Shown: piece by piece, positions 17,833-26,988 of the stretch
Layout: the number at the start of each line of letters is the position of its first letter
How positions within the stretch are numbered: position 1 is the first letter of the stretch
Assembly (NCBI GenBank): GCA_900553465.1
Contig: USDT01000005.1
Location: forward strand, 24,447 to 88,446
Source of the DNA: an uncultured Prevotella sp.
Lineage (GTDB): Bacteria > Bacteroidota > Bacteroidia > Bacteroidales > Bacteroidaceae
Length of the DNA: 64,000 nt
Reading direction: 5' to 3'
Program-made: the position numbers and the translations under genes
The notes under the pieces: model-generated
Database searches by the model: none
Seen by the model: only the letters and a program-made list of their open reading frames with translations
What the model was told of the DNA's origin: nothing

Positions 17833-18235
17833 AATAAAGTGAGTTTGCTATAAGGAAAGATTTCAGATTCAGTAATCTTGTAGTTGGTTTGTTCTTTTCC
17901 ATAGTTGTAAATCAGCTATTTGCAAATAATAATAGCGGTGAATTAACGAAACAAAATTACTGCTTTTTTTCAATATAACAGATGTGTTTGGTGGAATTTT
18001 TTATGTCCGGTGTTGTGAGAACTGCCATTTCTTAGACCGTCACCCCGTAAAGGCGTTATGTTAATGGGAATGACATGCTTTATTGTGTTGGCGGTAGTGG
18101 CTTGTTTGTATGCACGGTTTCCGTACTTTTTCTTCGCTGCATACAACTTCGTCCGAAGGGTAGGGGCGCTTTATGATTGCAGTTCCCACATTATATGATA
18201 TGATTTTCTGTCGGACGGAAACATCAGAACGAATA
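17833..18235. other. Intergenic region with no gene seen
   Basis: About 400 bases upstream of the divergent prsW-like gene and the 18360 gene. It is A+T-rich near prsW and carries no convincing frame, repeat or hairpin. The useful signals lie just to the right, at 18236-18354. Confidence 0.4.
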
Positions 18236-18263
18236 TTTGTTCAGCCCTCGATTTGCATTATCT
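18236..18263 (+). promoter_or_regulatory. Upstream copy of a duplicated promoter
   Basis: These 28 bases match 18324-18351 with only two differences. They include TTTG and TATCT, but the -7 element reads TATCTCTTG, with one extra C, so it should be weaker or inactive. The 88-base offset does not extend to the sequence between, so this is not a simple tandem duplication. Confidence 0.6.
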
Positions 18264-18323
18264 CTTGATAGGATAAGCTTTATCCCGGCACGAAAAATAA
18301 ATAAAACTATTTCTTTTATTTAT

Positions 18324-18354
18324 TTTGTTCTGCTCTCGATTTGCATTATCTTTG
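18324..18354 (+). promoter_or_regulatory. Promoter of the 18360 gene
   Basis: TTTG at 18324-18327 and TATCTTTG at 18347-18354 with a 19-base spacer form a near-ideal Bacteroidetes promoter. The ATG at 18360 is five bases past the -7 element, so transcription would start almost at the start codon and the mRNA would be leaderless, or would use the second ATG at 18369. Confidence 0.75.
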
Positions 18355-18359
18355 CATAT

Positions 18360-18959
18360 ATGAACGATATGACAGACAAAAGCGTGAAGTGGAGTGAGAA
18401 TGTGATTATCGCCGACGCAGGATATATAGACCGCGTGGCTTTCAATCTCATAGTGAACTTCGAACGCATGATAGGCCGCCGCATACCTAAGGCCGACATG
18501 GCGCGGTGGATAGACTGTGTGGCTCTCGACGGCGGAGTACGCGAGGGAGACAATGATGTGCAGGTGGTGCTTATACACGACCGCGGACGCAGCGAGCTGG
18601 AGAACTTTGCGCCGGGCAATCTCGCCGAAGAACTCAACGGCAAGGCTTTCAAGGACAATCTTGGAGAGTTCACCATCTCTGCATTTCCGGTTGAGGACAT
18701 CGTGAGCCGCGACGACTTCTTCGCTGATGTGGTGGAGGCTGCTTGTGCCGGCAAAGAGACAAAGCGCATCATGATTGTACCCGATACCGAGCGCGCCGGA
18801 CTCTATGACAGTCTGTGCCATATCCTGCGCCGTGTTGACGACGAGAAGCGTGTCACCATGTTTGCCATGCAGCCCATGACCGGCGGCAACTTCCGTCAGG
18901 AAATACTCGGTTATTCGCTCATGAGTGCGCTGGGCATAAGGTCGGACGAACTGAAATGA
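18360..18959 (+). CDS. Conserved small protein of unknown function
   Basis: A 199-residue soluble protein without signal peptide or membrane segment. The open frame extends to 18237, but that part overlaps the promoter and is not coding; the ATG at 18360 starts MNDMTDKSVKW. An alternative start is the ATG at 18369. It has a Rossmann-like or alpha/beta appearance: VQVVLIHDRG, GEFTISAFPVED, RIMIVPDTERAGLYDSLCHIL. I do not recognise a catalytic motif. It is followed after 105 bases by the carboxynorspermidine synthase-like gene in the same direction, but whether they form one operon is not certain. Confidence 0.8.
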   Translation: MNDMTDKSVKWSENVIIADAGYIDRVAFNLIVNFERMIGRRIPKADMARWIDCVALDGGVREGDNDVQVVLIHDRGRSELENFAPGNLAEELNGKAFKDNLGEFTISAFPVEDIVSRDDFFADVVEAACAGKETKRIMIVPDTERAGLYDSLCHILRRVDDEKRVTMFAMQPMTGGNFRQEILGYSLMSALGIRSDELK

Positions 18960-19064
18960 CATGCCGCACGGCCTGTTCGCCGTTTCATGTGACGGTTTCG
19001 GACGCTGTGGCATACACATACATTATATATAATATACTTGAAAACAACTAATATCTGAGAAAAT

Positions 19065-20258
19065 ATGGGAAAAGTGTTAATGATTGGCGCGGGAGGCGTT
19101 GCCACCGTCGCTGCGTTCAAGATAGCGCAGAACGCTGATGTGTTTACCGATTTCATGATTGCAAGCCGCACAAAGTCTAAGTGCGACAAGATTGTCGAGG
19201 CAATAGGCAATCCTAACATCAAGACAGCCCAGGTGGATGCTGATGACGTCGAACAGCTCAAGGCGCTCATGAATGACTATAAGCCGGAGCTGGTCATAAA
19301 CCTCGCACTGCCTTATCAGGACCTCACCATCATGGAGGCATGTCTTGCCTGCGGATGCAGCTATTTGGACACCGCGAACTACGAACCGAAGGATGAGGCT
19401 CACTTCGAATATTCTTGGCAGTGGGCTTACAAGAAACGTTTTGAGGACGCCGGACTCACAGCCATTCTGGGATGTGGATTCGATCCGGGTGTGACAAGCA
19501 TATTCACTGCCTATGCCGCCAAGCATCATTTTGACGAGATACAGTATCTCGACATCGTTGACTGCAACGCCGGTGACCATCACAAGGCTTTCGCCACCAA
19601 CTTCAATCCTGAGATTAACATACGTGAGATAACTCAGAAAGGTCTTTACTGGGAAGATGGCAAATGGGTGGAGACCGAACCGCTTGAGATACACAAGCCG
19701 CTTACATATCCGGAAATCGGACCGAAGGAAAGTTACCTGCTTCATCATGAGGAGATAGAAAGCCTCGTGAAGAACTATCCAACAATACGTCGCGCACGTT
19801 TCTGGATGACTTTCGGACAGGAGTATCTCACTCATCTGCGTGTCATTCAGAACATAGGTATGGCAAGCATCGTGCCTATCGACTACGAGGGCAAGAAGAT
19901 TGTACCGCTCCAGTTCCTCAAGGCTGTGCTGCCTAACCCGCAGGACCTCGGCCAGAACTACGAAGGTCAGACAAGTATAGGATGCCGCATCCGTGGACTG
20001 AAAGACGGCAAGGAACTCACCTATTATGTATATAACAACTGCTCACATCAGGCAGCCTTCAACGAGACTGGTATGCAGGGCGTAAGCTATACGACGGGTG
20101 TGCCGGCTATGATCGGTGCAATGATGTTCTTCAAAGGCCTGTGGCGCCGTCCAGGTGTGTGGAATGTCGAGGAATTCGATCCAGATCCTTTCATGGAACA
20201 ACTCAACAAACAGGGACTGCCGTGGCATGAGATCTTCAACGGAGATCTCGAACTCTGA
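19065..20258 (+). CDS. Saccharopine dehydrogenase-family protein, probable carboxynorspermidine synthase
   Basis: A 397-residue NAD(P)-binding protein with an N-terminal Rossmann motif (MGKVLMIGAGGVATVAAFKIA) and the conserved GCGFDPGVTSIFTAYAAKHHFDEI segment of the saccharopine dehydrogenase superfamily. The length and the GDHHKAFATNFNPEINIREI region fit the carboxynorspermidine synthase branch, which condenses aspartate semialdehyde with a diamine and reduces the imine on the route to (nor)spermidine in gut Bacteroidetes. Saccharopine-lysine metabolism is unlikely in this group. A matching decarboxylase (NspC) is not in the window. The assignment to polyamine synthesis rests on family knowledge. 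Confidence 0.87.
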   Translation: MGKVLMIGAGGVATVAAFKIAQNADVFTDFMIASRTKSKCDKIVEAIGNPNIKTAQVDADDVEQLKALMNDYKPELVINLALPYQDLTIMEACLACGCSYLDTANYEPKDEAHFEYSWQWAYKKRFEDAGLTAILGCGFDPGVTSIFTAYAAKHHFDEIQYLDIVDCNAGDHHKAFATNFNPEINIREITQKGLYWEDGKWVETEPLEIHKPLTYPEIGPKESYLLHHEEIESLVKNYPTIRRARFWMTFGQEYLTHLRVIQNIGMASIVPIDYEGKKIVPLQFLKAVLPNPQDLGQNYEGQTSIGCRIRGLKDGKELTYYVYNNCSHQAAFNETGMQGVSYTTGVPAMIGAMMFFKGLWRRPGVWNVEEFDPDPFMEQLNKQGLPWHEIFNGDLEL

Positions 20259-20293
20259 TGCCCTTCCGGCAGCATTTCTTATCGCTTAAGACA

Positions 20294-20357
20294 TCACGCG
20301 CCTGTCGTGAACAGCCTTTCCTGATATGGAACAGAGGCTGTGTCATGACAGGCGTGA
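20294..20357 (+). promoter_or_regulatory. Long imperfect hairpin before recA
   Basis: Two consecutive stems share one axis: TCACGCGCCTGTC (20294-20306) against GACAGGCGTGA (20347-20357) with one bulge, and ACAGCCT (20311-20317) against AGGCTGT (20335-20341). There is no T run, so it is not a standard terminator. It lies 30 bases before the recA ATG and may be a leader structure or an mRNA processing or stability element. Confidence 0.45.
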
Positions 20358-20387
20358 CATTCATTCATAATTGAAAACAGAACAGAA

Positions 20388-21416
20388 ATGGCAAAGGAAA
20401 AAGAAAATACAGGCGCTGCTGCACTGAACGAAGGCAAGCTGAAAGCACTTCAGGCGGCAATGTCGAAAATAGAGAAAGACTTCGGCAAGGGGTCTATAAT
20501 GAAACTTGGTGACGAACATATCGAGAACGTCGAGGTAATACCGACCGGCAGTATCGCTCTTGATGCCGCTCTCGGAGTGGGAGGCTATCCGCGCGGACGT
20601 ATCATAGAGATATACGGTCCGGAGAGTTCGGGTAAGACAACACTCGCCATTCACGCCATTGCTGAGGCGCAGAAGGCAGGCGGTATAGCCGCTTTCATCG
20701 ATGCGGAACATGCTTTCGACCGCTTCTATGCTGCCAAACTCGGTGTCGATGTGGACAATCTCTGGATTTCACAGCCAGACAACGGTGAGCAGGCTCTCGA
20801 AATAGCCGACCAGCTTATACGCTCTTCGGCCATCGACATTATCGTTGTCGACTCTGTTGCTGCCTTGACTCCGAAGAAGGAGATAGAGGGCGACATGGGT
20901 GACAACAACGTGGGATTGCAGGCCCGTCTGATGAGTCAGGCGCTGCGAAAACTCACGTCAACCATCAGCAAGACCAACACAACGTGTATCTTCATCAACC
21001 AGTTGCGTGAGAAGATCGGTGTGATGTTCGGCAATCCGGAGACAACAACGGGTGGTAACGCGCTGAAGTTCTATGCCAGTGTACGTCTCGACATACGCAA
21101 GGTGACGAGTCTTAAGGACGGCGACCAGGTGGTCGGCAACCTCGTGCGTGTGAAGGTTGTGAAGAACAAGGTGGCACCTCCATTCCGTAAGGCAGAGTTC
21201 GAGATTCTCTTCGGAGAAGGTATTTCGAAGATAGGAGAGATTGTTGATCTCGGCGTTGAGTGTGGTATCATCCAGAAGAGTGGTTCATGGTATTCGTACG
21301 GAAGTTCCAAACTGGGACAGGGACGCGACGCTACAAAGGCGTTGCTTAAGGACAATCCTGAACTCTGCGAGGAACTCGAGGCTCAGATAATGCAGGTTCT
21401 TGCCGACAAACAGTAA
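20388..21416 (+). CDS. recA: Recombinase RecA
   Basis: A full-length 342-residue RecA, which forms filaments on single-stranded DNA, drives strand exchange and triggers self-cleavage of LexA-type repressors where present. The Walker A motif GPESSGKT is at residues 77-84, followed by the conserved [26 protein letters not shown] (Walker B and L1) and [37 protein letters not shown] (L2) segments. The C-terminus is short. No SOS box was recognised upstream. A strong terminator follows. Confidence 0.98.
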   Translation: MAKEKENTGAAALNEGKLKALQAAMSKIEKDFGKGSIMKLGDEHIENVEVIPTGSIALDAALGVGGYPRGRIIEIYGPESSGKTTLAIHAIAEAQKAGGIAAFIDAEHAFDRFYAAKLGVDVDNLWISQPDNGEQALEIADQLIRSSAIDIIVVDSVAALTPKKEIEGDMGDNNVGLQARLMSQALRKLTSTISKTNTTCIFINQLREKIGVMFGNPETTTGGNALKFYASVRLDIRKVTSLKDGDQVVGNLVRVKVVKNKVAPPFRKAEFEILFGEGISKIGEIVDLGVECGIIQKSGSWYSYGSSKLGQGRDATKALLKDNPELCEELEAQIMQVLADKQ

Positions 21417-21444
21417 TCCGGCGGCAGAGCATAAAACATAAAAT

Positions 21445-21492
21445 AAGCGGCAGACAAAGTTCAAACCATAGTGTTGAACGTGTCTGCCGCTT
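21445..21492 (+). terminator. recA terminator
   Basis: A 12-base stem (AAGCGGCAGACA against TGTCTGCCGCTT) with an additional inner TTCAA/TTGAA pairing, followed by TTATTATATTA. It lies 28 bases after the recA stop. Confidence 0.75.
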
Positions 21493-21516
21493 TTATTATA
21501 TTAGGTTAACAAAGGA

Positions 21517-21567
21517 AAGAACCGGTACTCACAGAAATTGCTGACTCATGTTCCGGGACCGGTTCTT
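21517..21567. terminator. Second hairpin between recA and the lipoprotein gene
   Basis: A 10-base stem (AAGAACCGGT against ACCGGTTCTT) with a 31-base loop, followed by CAAG and seven T on the plus strand. It sits just after the stop of the minus-strand lipoprotein gene and may terminate in both directions. Confidence 0.6.
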
Positions 21568-21590
21568 CAAGTTTTTTTGAGTGTCAGAAA

Positions 21591-23114
21591 TCAATAGTCT
21601 GCGTTCTGCGGATCGAAGTTGGTCCATCCGTTAAGCCAGTTGTCGCCGGCTGCGAAAGCTCCGATGTAGTCCACTGCAGTGCATCCGTTGAGCAGAGCGT
21701 CTGTGAATGAAGCTGCACCGATGAGCGGACTGCCTGCTGCAGGAATGTATCCTGTTGCGTCGAACCATCCGTTTGCAGATTCGAAATACTTGTTATTGTT
21801 GTCAGCCAGTTCGAAGAATGTGTGAGAGAATGAATTCTTCGTTTTGTCTACTGTGCCGGTCTCATAGTCATAAAGTCCGTCTTCGTATATCTTGTTGAAG
21901 TCTGTTCCAAGTACGTCCATGTTGGCGAACCAGATGTTTCTGAGTTTCAGTGCGCCTGAAGTTGCGGCACCCTGAGTGTCACCTTTCTCATTGTCGAGAA
22001 TCAGACCGACAGGCCATCCCACAGCAACAGAGTTGAAACAGTTGAGATGAGAGTCGCGGCGTATGTGCATTGCAGCCTGGAAACGTCCCAGACCAGAGCC
22101 GTTGTTGGGGAAGTACTCACCACCGGTGATGTAGTCAACATTGTTCTGGAAAGAAGCGTCAACAGCTTTCGGGCCGATGAATGTGATGTTAGAGAATACT
22201 GCAGAAGTGTGAGGCTCGCCGTTTGATCCGTTGGCGTTGTTGTCGCTTTCGAAGCTGTTGCTCTGTGACTTGTCTGCAATCTTTGAGTCGCGTACGGCCA
22301 GACCGAACTGCACGTTTCCGCTGAATCCGTTGTCTGTATCGAAGTCGTCGTCCCATCCTTTGTATGCAACGAGATACTTGCAGTCAACAGTTCCGCCGAA
22401 CCACTCGTAAGAGTCGTCGTTAGAATAAGACACCTGTACGTGGTCGATCTTTGTGCCGGAACCTACAGCACCGAGTGTGAGACCGTTGATCTCCTGGTCG
22501 GTCTGGAATGGATATCCTGCGAACTCGATGCGCACATACTTCAGAACACCAGAGTTGTCAGCATCGTCGTTGCCACCGAATTTGGTACGCGGACCACCTT
22601 CTATCTGCTTCTCACCTTCGTTGGTCACAGCTTTTCCGCAGAGGATGATTCCACCCCAGTCGCCCGGACGGCGGTTGCCTTTAGCCTCTTCAGATGTGAA
22701 CACGATAGGAGCGTCAGCTCTTCCTTCGGCGATGAGTTTTCCGCCACGTTCTGCTATGAGTGCTGCCTTTGTCTGCTTGTCACCCTTTATCACGGTTCCT
22801 GGCTCAATAGTGAGTTCTGCGCCGTTTGCTATGTAAACCCAGCCTTTCAGGATATAGGTGCCTTTCTTCAGTGTCTGCTTTCCTGTGAATACGAATTCCT
22901 GGTCGCCGTTACCAATCTGTTTTCCTTCGTCGCTTACATTTTCTTTTCCGTCTGCGGTGAAGAGAATGTGGTTGCAGGCATTCAGTCCGCCATCCAGTGT
23001 CCATGTCACGTCAGTAGAACCACCGGGATTTTCATTGTCATCGTTGCTGCACGAGCTCAGTGTGAGCGACAGTGCGAGGATGCCCATGCATCCGTAGAAT
23101 TTGAATTTTTCCAT
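21591..23114 (-). CDS. Beta-helix lipoprotein paired with a TonB receptor
   Basis: The 507-residue product starts with a lipoprotein signal (MEKFKFYGCMGILALSLTL then SSC), so the cysteine near residue 22 is the likely lipidation site. Upstream in-frame ATGs at 23135 and 23165 exist but precede a normal signal peptide only if 23114 is used. The mature protein repeats strand-and-turn units typical of a right-handed beta-helix, with the family motifs WGGIILCGKAVTN, IEGGPRTKFGGNDDADNSGVLKYVRIEFAGYPF, GLTLGAVGSGTKIDHVQVSYSNDDSYEWFGGTVDCKYLVAY and DDDFDTDNGFSGNVQFG. The many acidic residues suggest metal or ligand binding. It lies 82 bases downstream of the TonB receptor gene and is probably its surface partner. 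The ligand is unknown. Confidence 0.82.
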   Translation of the reverse strand: MEKFKFYGCMGILALSLTLSSCSNDDNENPGGSTDVTWTLDGGLNACNHILFTADGKENVSDEGKQIGNGDQEFVFTGKQTLKKGTYILKGWVYIANGAELTIEPGTVIKGDKQTKAALIAERGGKLIAEGRADAPIVFTSEEAKGNRRPGDWGGIILCGKAVTNEGEKQIEGGPRTKFGGNDDADNSGVLKYVRIEFAGYPFQTDQEINGLTLGAVGSGTKIDHVQVSYSNDDSYEWFGGTVDCKYLVAYKGWDDDFDTDNGFSGNVQFGLAVRDSKIADKSQSNSFESDNNANGSNGEPHTSAVFSNITFIGPKAVDASFQNNVDYITGGEYFPNNGSGLGRFQAAMHIRRDSHLNCFNSVAVGWPVGLILDNEKGDTQGAATSGALKLRNIWFANMDVLGTDFNKIYEDGLYDYETGTVDKTKNSFSHTFFELADNNNKYFESANGWFDATGYIPAAGSPLIGAASFTDALLNGCTAVDYIGAFAAGDNWLNGWTNFDPQNADY

Positions 23115-23196
23115 CTTTTTTGTTTTGTTAAACATCCGATTATATCTTAAATAATAACTCTTCATATTTTGAATGATAATTCCTTATGTTATGTTT

Positions 23197-26001
23197 TCAG
23201 AATTTGTAGGTGGCTGTAAGGCCGAAGTTGCGTCCCGGCTTGAAGGCGCGTGTCACCTGTTCAACCTCCTTGCGGCTTCCGTCGGCATAGTGGACATCGG
23301 CAAACTGCTTGTAGTAAACCTTCTGTGCAAGCAGGTCGCGTATGTTGAGTTTCACCTCCCAGTGCTTTCCGAAGCGCTTTGATGCGGAGAGATCTATCAC
23401 GTCGCGTGGCATCTCATAGCTGTCCGGCACGCGCAGTGATTCGTTTCCGCTTGTGGTGCCTTCGCTGCGTCCCACACCGATGATGCGTTTTCCGATGCGG
23501 TTGTAGAGCACTGCCACGTCGAGCTGCATCTTCTCATTGTTGTAGAACAGGCCGGTGTTGATCAGATAAGGTGACTGTCCCTGCATCGGGCGATCCTCTT
23601 CCTTGGCACCCTTCTCAAACTTAACCTTACTCTTTATGAGTGCTCCGTTGAACGACCAGCTGAAGTCTTTCAGGCCGAGGAAGGCCAGATTCTTGCGTAT
23701 GTCGAGCTCGATACCGTAGGTGTTGGCGCACTGCGCGTTCTTGTAAGAGTAGAGAAGGTTGGTTCCTCCTGTCACGATGTATGTCCATTCTATTGGTGAG
23801 TCGAAGTATTTGTAGAATGCTGCGATAGATATAACCTCACCTTTCGAAGGATAGAACTCATAGCGCAGATCCACGTTCTGTATGTAGCAAGGTTTCAGGT
23901 CGGTGTTTCCCTGTACGCTCGATGCAAGGTCGAAGTCGTAGAATACCGACGGTGACATCTCGCGGAATTCGGGGCGGTTGACTGTCTTGCCGTATGATAG
24001 GCGCAGCTGGTGCTCGTCGTTGAACTTATAGGTTGTGTTTATCGAGGGGAAGATGTCGTTGTATTCGTAGTTGTGACTGAACGGACTCTCCTCGTAGTCG
24101 CGTGTGTTTGATATGAGTTCCATGTGGTCATACTCGTAGCGCAGACCTGCATACACATTGAGTTTTCCGAACGGGAGCATTGCTGCAATGTAGCCAGCAC
24201 CCAGATAGTTGTTACCTTTGTAGTTGTTGCGCATGTGCGGTTCCTCGAGCAGATAGAGGCGGTCGGCTCCGAAGTATTCCTGATTTGAGAGCAGAGTAGG
24301 GATGTCCATCTTACGGAAACCGTCGGGCAGGGTGTTGTCGGCAGCATTCCAGTTGTAGATGAGGTCGCGCGTTGTGTATTTGCGTGTGCGGTACTCGCCG
24401 TAGGCTCCGAACTTCAGATAAGGATTCCAGTCGTTGAACTTGAAGTCGTGTTTGTCGTTCACGGCGGCCGAAACTATGTGCTCGTCCAGCTTGGTCCACT
24501 CACGTGAGATGTCGTTAGGAGTCGAGAGCTGCAGCTCGCCTTTCTCCAGTGCGTCGTTGATGAGATAGCGGCGGCGGTCAGGTATGTTGCGGTTGGCGTA
24601 TGAATAGCTTGCGCTCCAGTCCAGATTGTCGGCTGCGAAGGTGTGCTTTCCGGTTATCTGTCCGTTGTATGTTGTGCGGCTGCGGTAGTAATACTCGGCC
24701 GAGTGTTCCGTGTCAGACTGCGCGCTCACGCCCTCACGCCATGTGTAACGGTCGTTGCCCAGCTGGTTGAAGATGTTCTTGAACTGATATTTGCTGTTGC
24801 CGTCGGCCGAGAGAAGGGTGAAGTTTGCCATTGCTCCGAGGCGCACGTTGTGGTTGTACTGGTCGTCCACCGAATAGCGCAGATAGTTCGACTTGTCCTT
24901 CACTGCGTCGTATACACCGAAGAGGTTGTTGTCCATGTCCTCATACTTGCGGTACTCATTGGTGTAGTTGAGTGCGGCAATCATTCCCACCTGGCGGTCG
25001 CCTATCTTCCATCGGCGTCCTATCGAGGCCGAGAACTTAAGGTCGCCGGCAGGATTCATGTTTCTGATGCGCCAGTCGTTGTTGAATCCGTTGCCCATGA
25101 GGTCCACACCGTTGCCGGCTATGCTCTTCAGAGTTCCGTCCATGCCGCACGACAGGCTGCGCATGCCGCTGTCGAATCCGAGGAAGTCGGTGCCGGAGCC
25201 TTTGGCATACTTGAAGTTGGAGAAGGCCGTAGCGTCGTTCCAGTTGCCTCCTATCATTATGTCGGCTGTATTCTCCGACGGTATGTCCTTTGTGTTGATG
25301 GTGATGAATCCTCCGCTGTAGTCGGCCGGATATTCGGGCGACGGAGTCTTCACTATCTGCATGTTGTCAATCTGAGAGCTCGGTATGATGTCGAAGGAGA
25401 AAGCCCTCGAGTCGGCCTCGCTGCTCGGTACGGCACCGCCGTTTATCCATACATTATTATATCTCTGCGACAGTCCGCGAACCATTACGAACTTGTCCTC
25501 TATGATGCTCACGCCCGGCACGCGTCTCACCACCTCTCCGGCGTTGGAGTCCTGTGTGCGTTTAATCTCCTGGGCCGACACGTTGCTCACCACCATCTGG
25601 CTGTTGCGTGCCACCTGAAGCATCGCCACGTCGGTGTTCTGTTTCATTATTCCCACCACCGAAACTTCGCCGAGTGTCTGCTGGTCTGTTTCCATTTCTA
25701 TGGTGAGGGTGTTTTCCTCGGCGTCTTTCAGTGCCTCTATGTTGTTGAGGGTTTTGGTTTTGTATGATATGTAGTTTATGGTGATGTTGTACTTTCCTGC
25801 CTTCAGTCCGTTTATCTTGAACTTTCCGTCGATATCGGTTATGACCTTTATGTCGGTTCCGGCCACCTGTATCGTCGCTCCGATGAGCGGCTGACGGTCG
25901 CTCTTGTCGAGCACAACACCTGTTATTCCTTCTGCGTAGGCTGCGATAGTCGAGATGAGCAGCAATGCCGTGATGGCAACAAATCTTTTCACTTTAATCA
26001 T
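23197..26001 (-). CDS. TonB-dependent outer-membrane receptor with carboxypeptidase-like N-terminal domain
   Basis: A 934-residue receptor. Signal peptide at residues 1-24 or so, then a carboxypeptidase-regulatory-like domain (GITGVVLDKSDRQPLIGATIQVAGTDIKVITDIDGKFKINGLKAGKYNITINYISYKTKTL), a plug domain (GEVVRRVPGVSIIEDKFVMVRGLSQRYNNVWINGGAVPS), and a 22-stranded barrel ending in the aromatic YKF. A second in-frame ATG at 26013 lies 12 bases upstream; 26001 was chosen since it begins the signal peptide. There is no SusD-like gene; the partner is the beta-helix lipoprotein downstream. The substrate cannot be read from the sequence. Confidence 0.92.
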   Translation of the reverse strand: MIKVKRFVAITALLLISTIAAYAEGITGVVLDKSDRQPLIGATIQVAGTDIKVITDIDGKFKINGLKAGKYNITINYISYKTKTLNNIEALKDAEENTLTIEMETDQQTLGEVSVVGIMKQNTDVAMLQVARNSQMVVSNVSAQEIKRTQDSNAGEVVRRVPGVSIIEDKFVMVRGLSQRYNNVWINGGAVPSSEADSRAFSFDIIPSSQIDNMQIVKTPSPEYPADYSGGFITINTKDIPSENTADIMIGGNWNDATAFSNFKYAKGSGTDFLGFDSGMRSLSCGMDGTLKSIAGNGVDLMGNGFNNDWRIRNMNPAGDLKFSASIGRRWKIGDRQVGMIAALNYTNEYRKYEDMDNNLFGVYDAVKDKSNYLRYSVDDQYNHNVRLGAMANFTLLSADGNSKYQFKNIFNQLGNDRYTWREGVSAQSDTEHSAEYYYRSRTTYNGQITGKHTFAADNLDWSASYSYANRNIPDRRRYLINDALEKGELQLSTPNDISREWTKLDEHIVSAAVNDKHDFKFNDWNPYLKFGAYGEYRTRKYTTRDLIYNWNAADNTLPDGFRKMDIPTLLSNQEYFGADRLYLLEEPHMRNNYKGNNYLGAGYIAAMLPFGKLNVYAGLRYEYDHMELISNTRDYEESPFSHNYEYNDIFPSINTTYKFNDEHQLRLSYGKTVNRPEFREMSPSVFYDFDLASSVQGNTDLKPCYIQNVDLRYEFYPSKGEVISIAAFYKYFDSPIEWTYIVTGGTNLLYSYKNAQCANTYGIELDIRKNLAFLGLKDFSWSFNGALIKSKVKFEKGAKEEDRPMQGQSPYLINTGLFYNNEKMQLDVAVLYNRIGKRIIGVGRSEGTTSGNESLRVPDSYEMPRDVIDLSASKRFGKHWEVKLNIRDLLAQKVYYKQFADVHYADGSRKEVEQVTRAFKPGRNFGLTATYKF

Positions 26002-26033
26002 TTTGAAATACATTATACCTTATTGTCCGGGTG

Positions 26034-26041
26034 CAAAATTA
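26034..26041 (-). promoter_or_regulatory. Candidate -7 element of the TonB receptor gene
   Basis: TAATTTTG on the minus strand fits TAnnTTTG, 32 bases before the start codon. No well-spaced TTTG is visible upstream. Confidence 0.4.
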
Positions 26042-26424
26042 AAGGTGTGATGTTGCGCCTGCGTTGCCCGACGGTTATAAATGTTTTACAATGATATTTC
26101 GTTGGTGTTTCTTTGAAAACATGACTCCCAATATATAATAATGTGGAACTAAGGCCGCCTGCGGAGGTCATCGTAAATGTGCGGATACGTTGTCGGCATG
26201 ATGGCGGAAACACGTGATTGTCGTGCTACAAGGATGAGGCTTGATGTGCCTTATATCATACCACCCGGGCCGCGCTGGTTTTTGCAAATTTTCTTTAACA
26301 TCTGTTCACGTATGATACACGCTATTTAACATTTCATTTTTTACATTCCAGAAAAATGTAGCCCCGAAAATGCTTCCCTAAAAGCCTGTTCCGCATGAAG
26401 CGCATACCGGACACATGCCGACGG

Positions 26425-26534
26425 TCTTGCGAAACGGCCTTTATTGCACCCTGAAATCAACTGTTTTAGGGCGTGATATGGGCTATATGACCGCTCAATA
26501 TGGCCCATATCAGAGGTCGAAAGAGGCTCTTTTG
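26425..26534. repeat. Array of five 22-base modules
   Basis: Five consecutive 22-base units (26425, 26447, 26469, 26491 and 26513) related to the modules in the long intergenic elements, for example with CACCCTGAAA and GGGCGTGATATGG. The spacing is exact. The long-element stem-loop and right block are not clearly present, although TTTAACATTTC at 26326-26336 resembles the right-block start. The array lies in the 975-base gap between the divergent TonB receptor and 26989 genes; the rest of that gap shows no gene. Confidence 0.65.
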
Positions 26535-26988
26535 CAGGCACACGGAGAATATATCGAAACTCAACGGTGTTCAAAACGCTGTGCGTCAGATGTTTATGCG
26601 AATGTCAGGATTTTGCGATATTCCGCACAAAAATGTTGTCTGCCGGATTTTACGAGAATTCCGCGCTGTTTTCAAGATGAATATTTAACTTATCCGTCTC
26701 TGTTTTCTGTTTTTTTATATATTCAGACGTCATGCCAAGCCATACTCTCCTTTGTGTCGTTACTGCAGCACAGGTCCTCGTACGGACAATCCTTATGGGG
26801 CAGTGCAAACAATTATGATAGATGCTGAAAAAAACAAAAAATAAGAACGGCGGGCATGGACCTATGGGCTTATATTCGTACATTTGAGATTGAAAACCGG
26901 AAGACTATGAGAGTGGGGCCGGACTGTATGATGTATCGTAGCCGGACGTATGTAGGCGGACGGCACGCACACCGGCCTGATCTGAACA

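Noticed and set aside
24643-25767. Long plus-strand frame of 374 codons opposite the TonB receptor gene
   Set aside because: Low-complexity Val/His/Arg-rich translation, no domain or start context; the minus strand encodes a full TonB receptor.
26415-26828. Plus-strand frame of 137 codons upstream of the 26989 gene
   Set aside because: It runs through the 22-base module array and has no domain or signal features; the opposing 26341-26574 frame is equally unconvincing.
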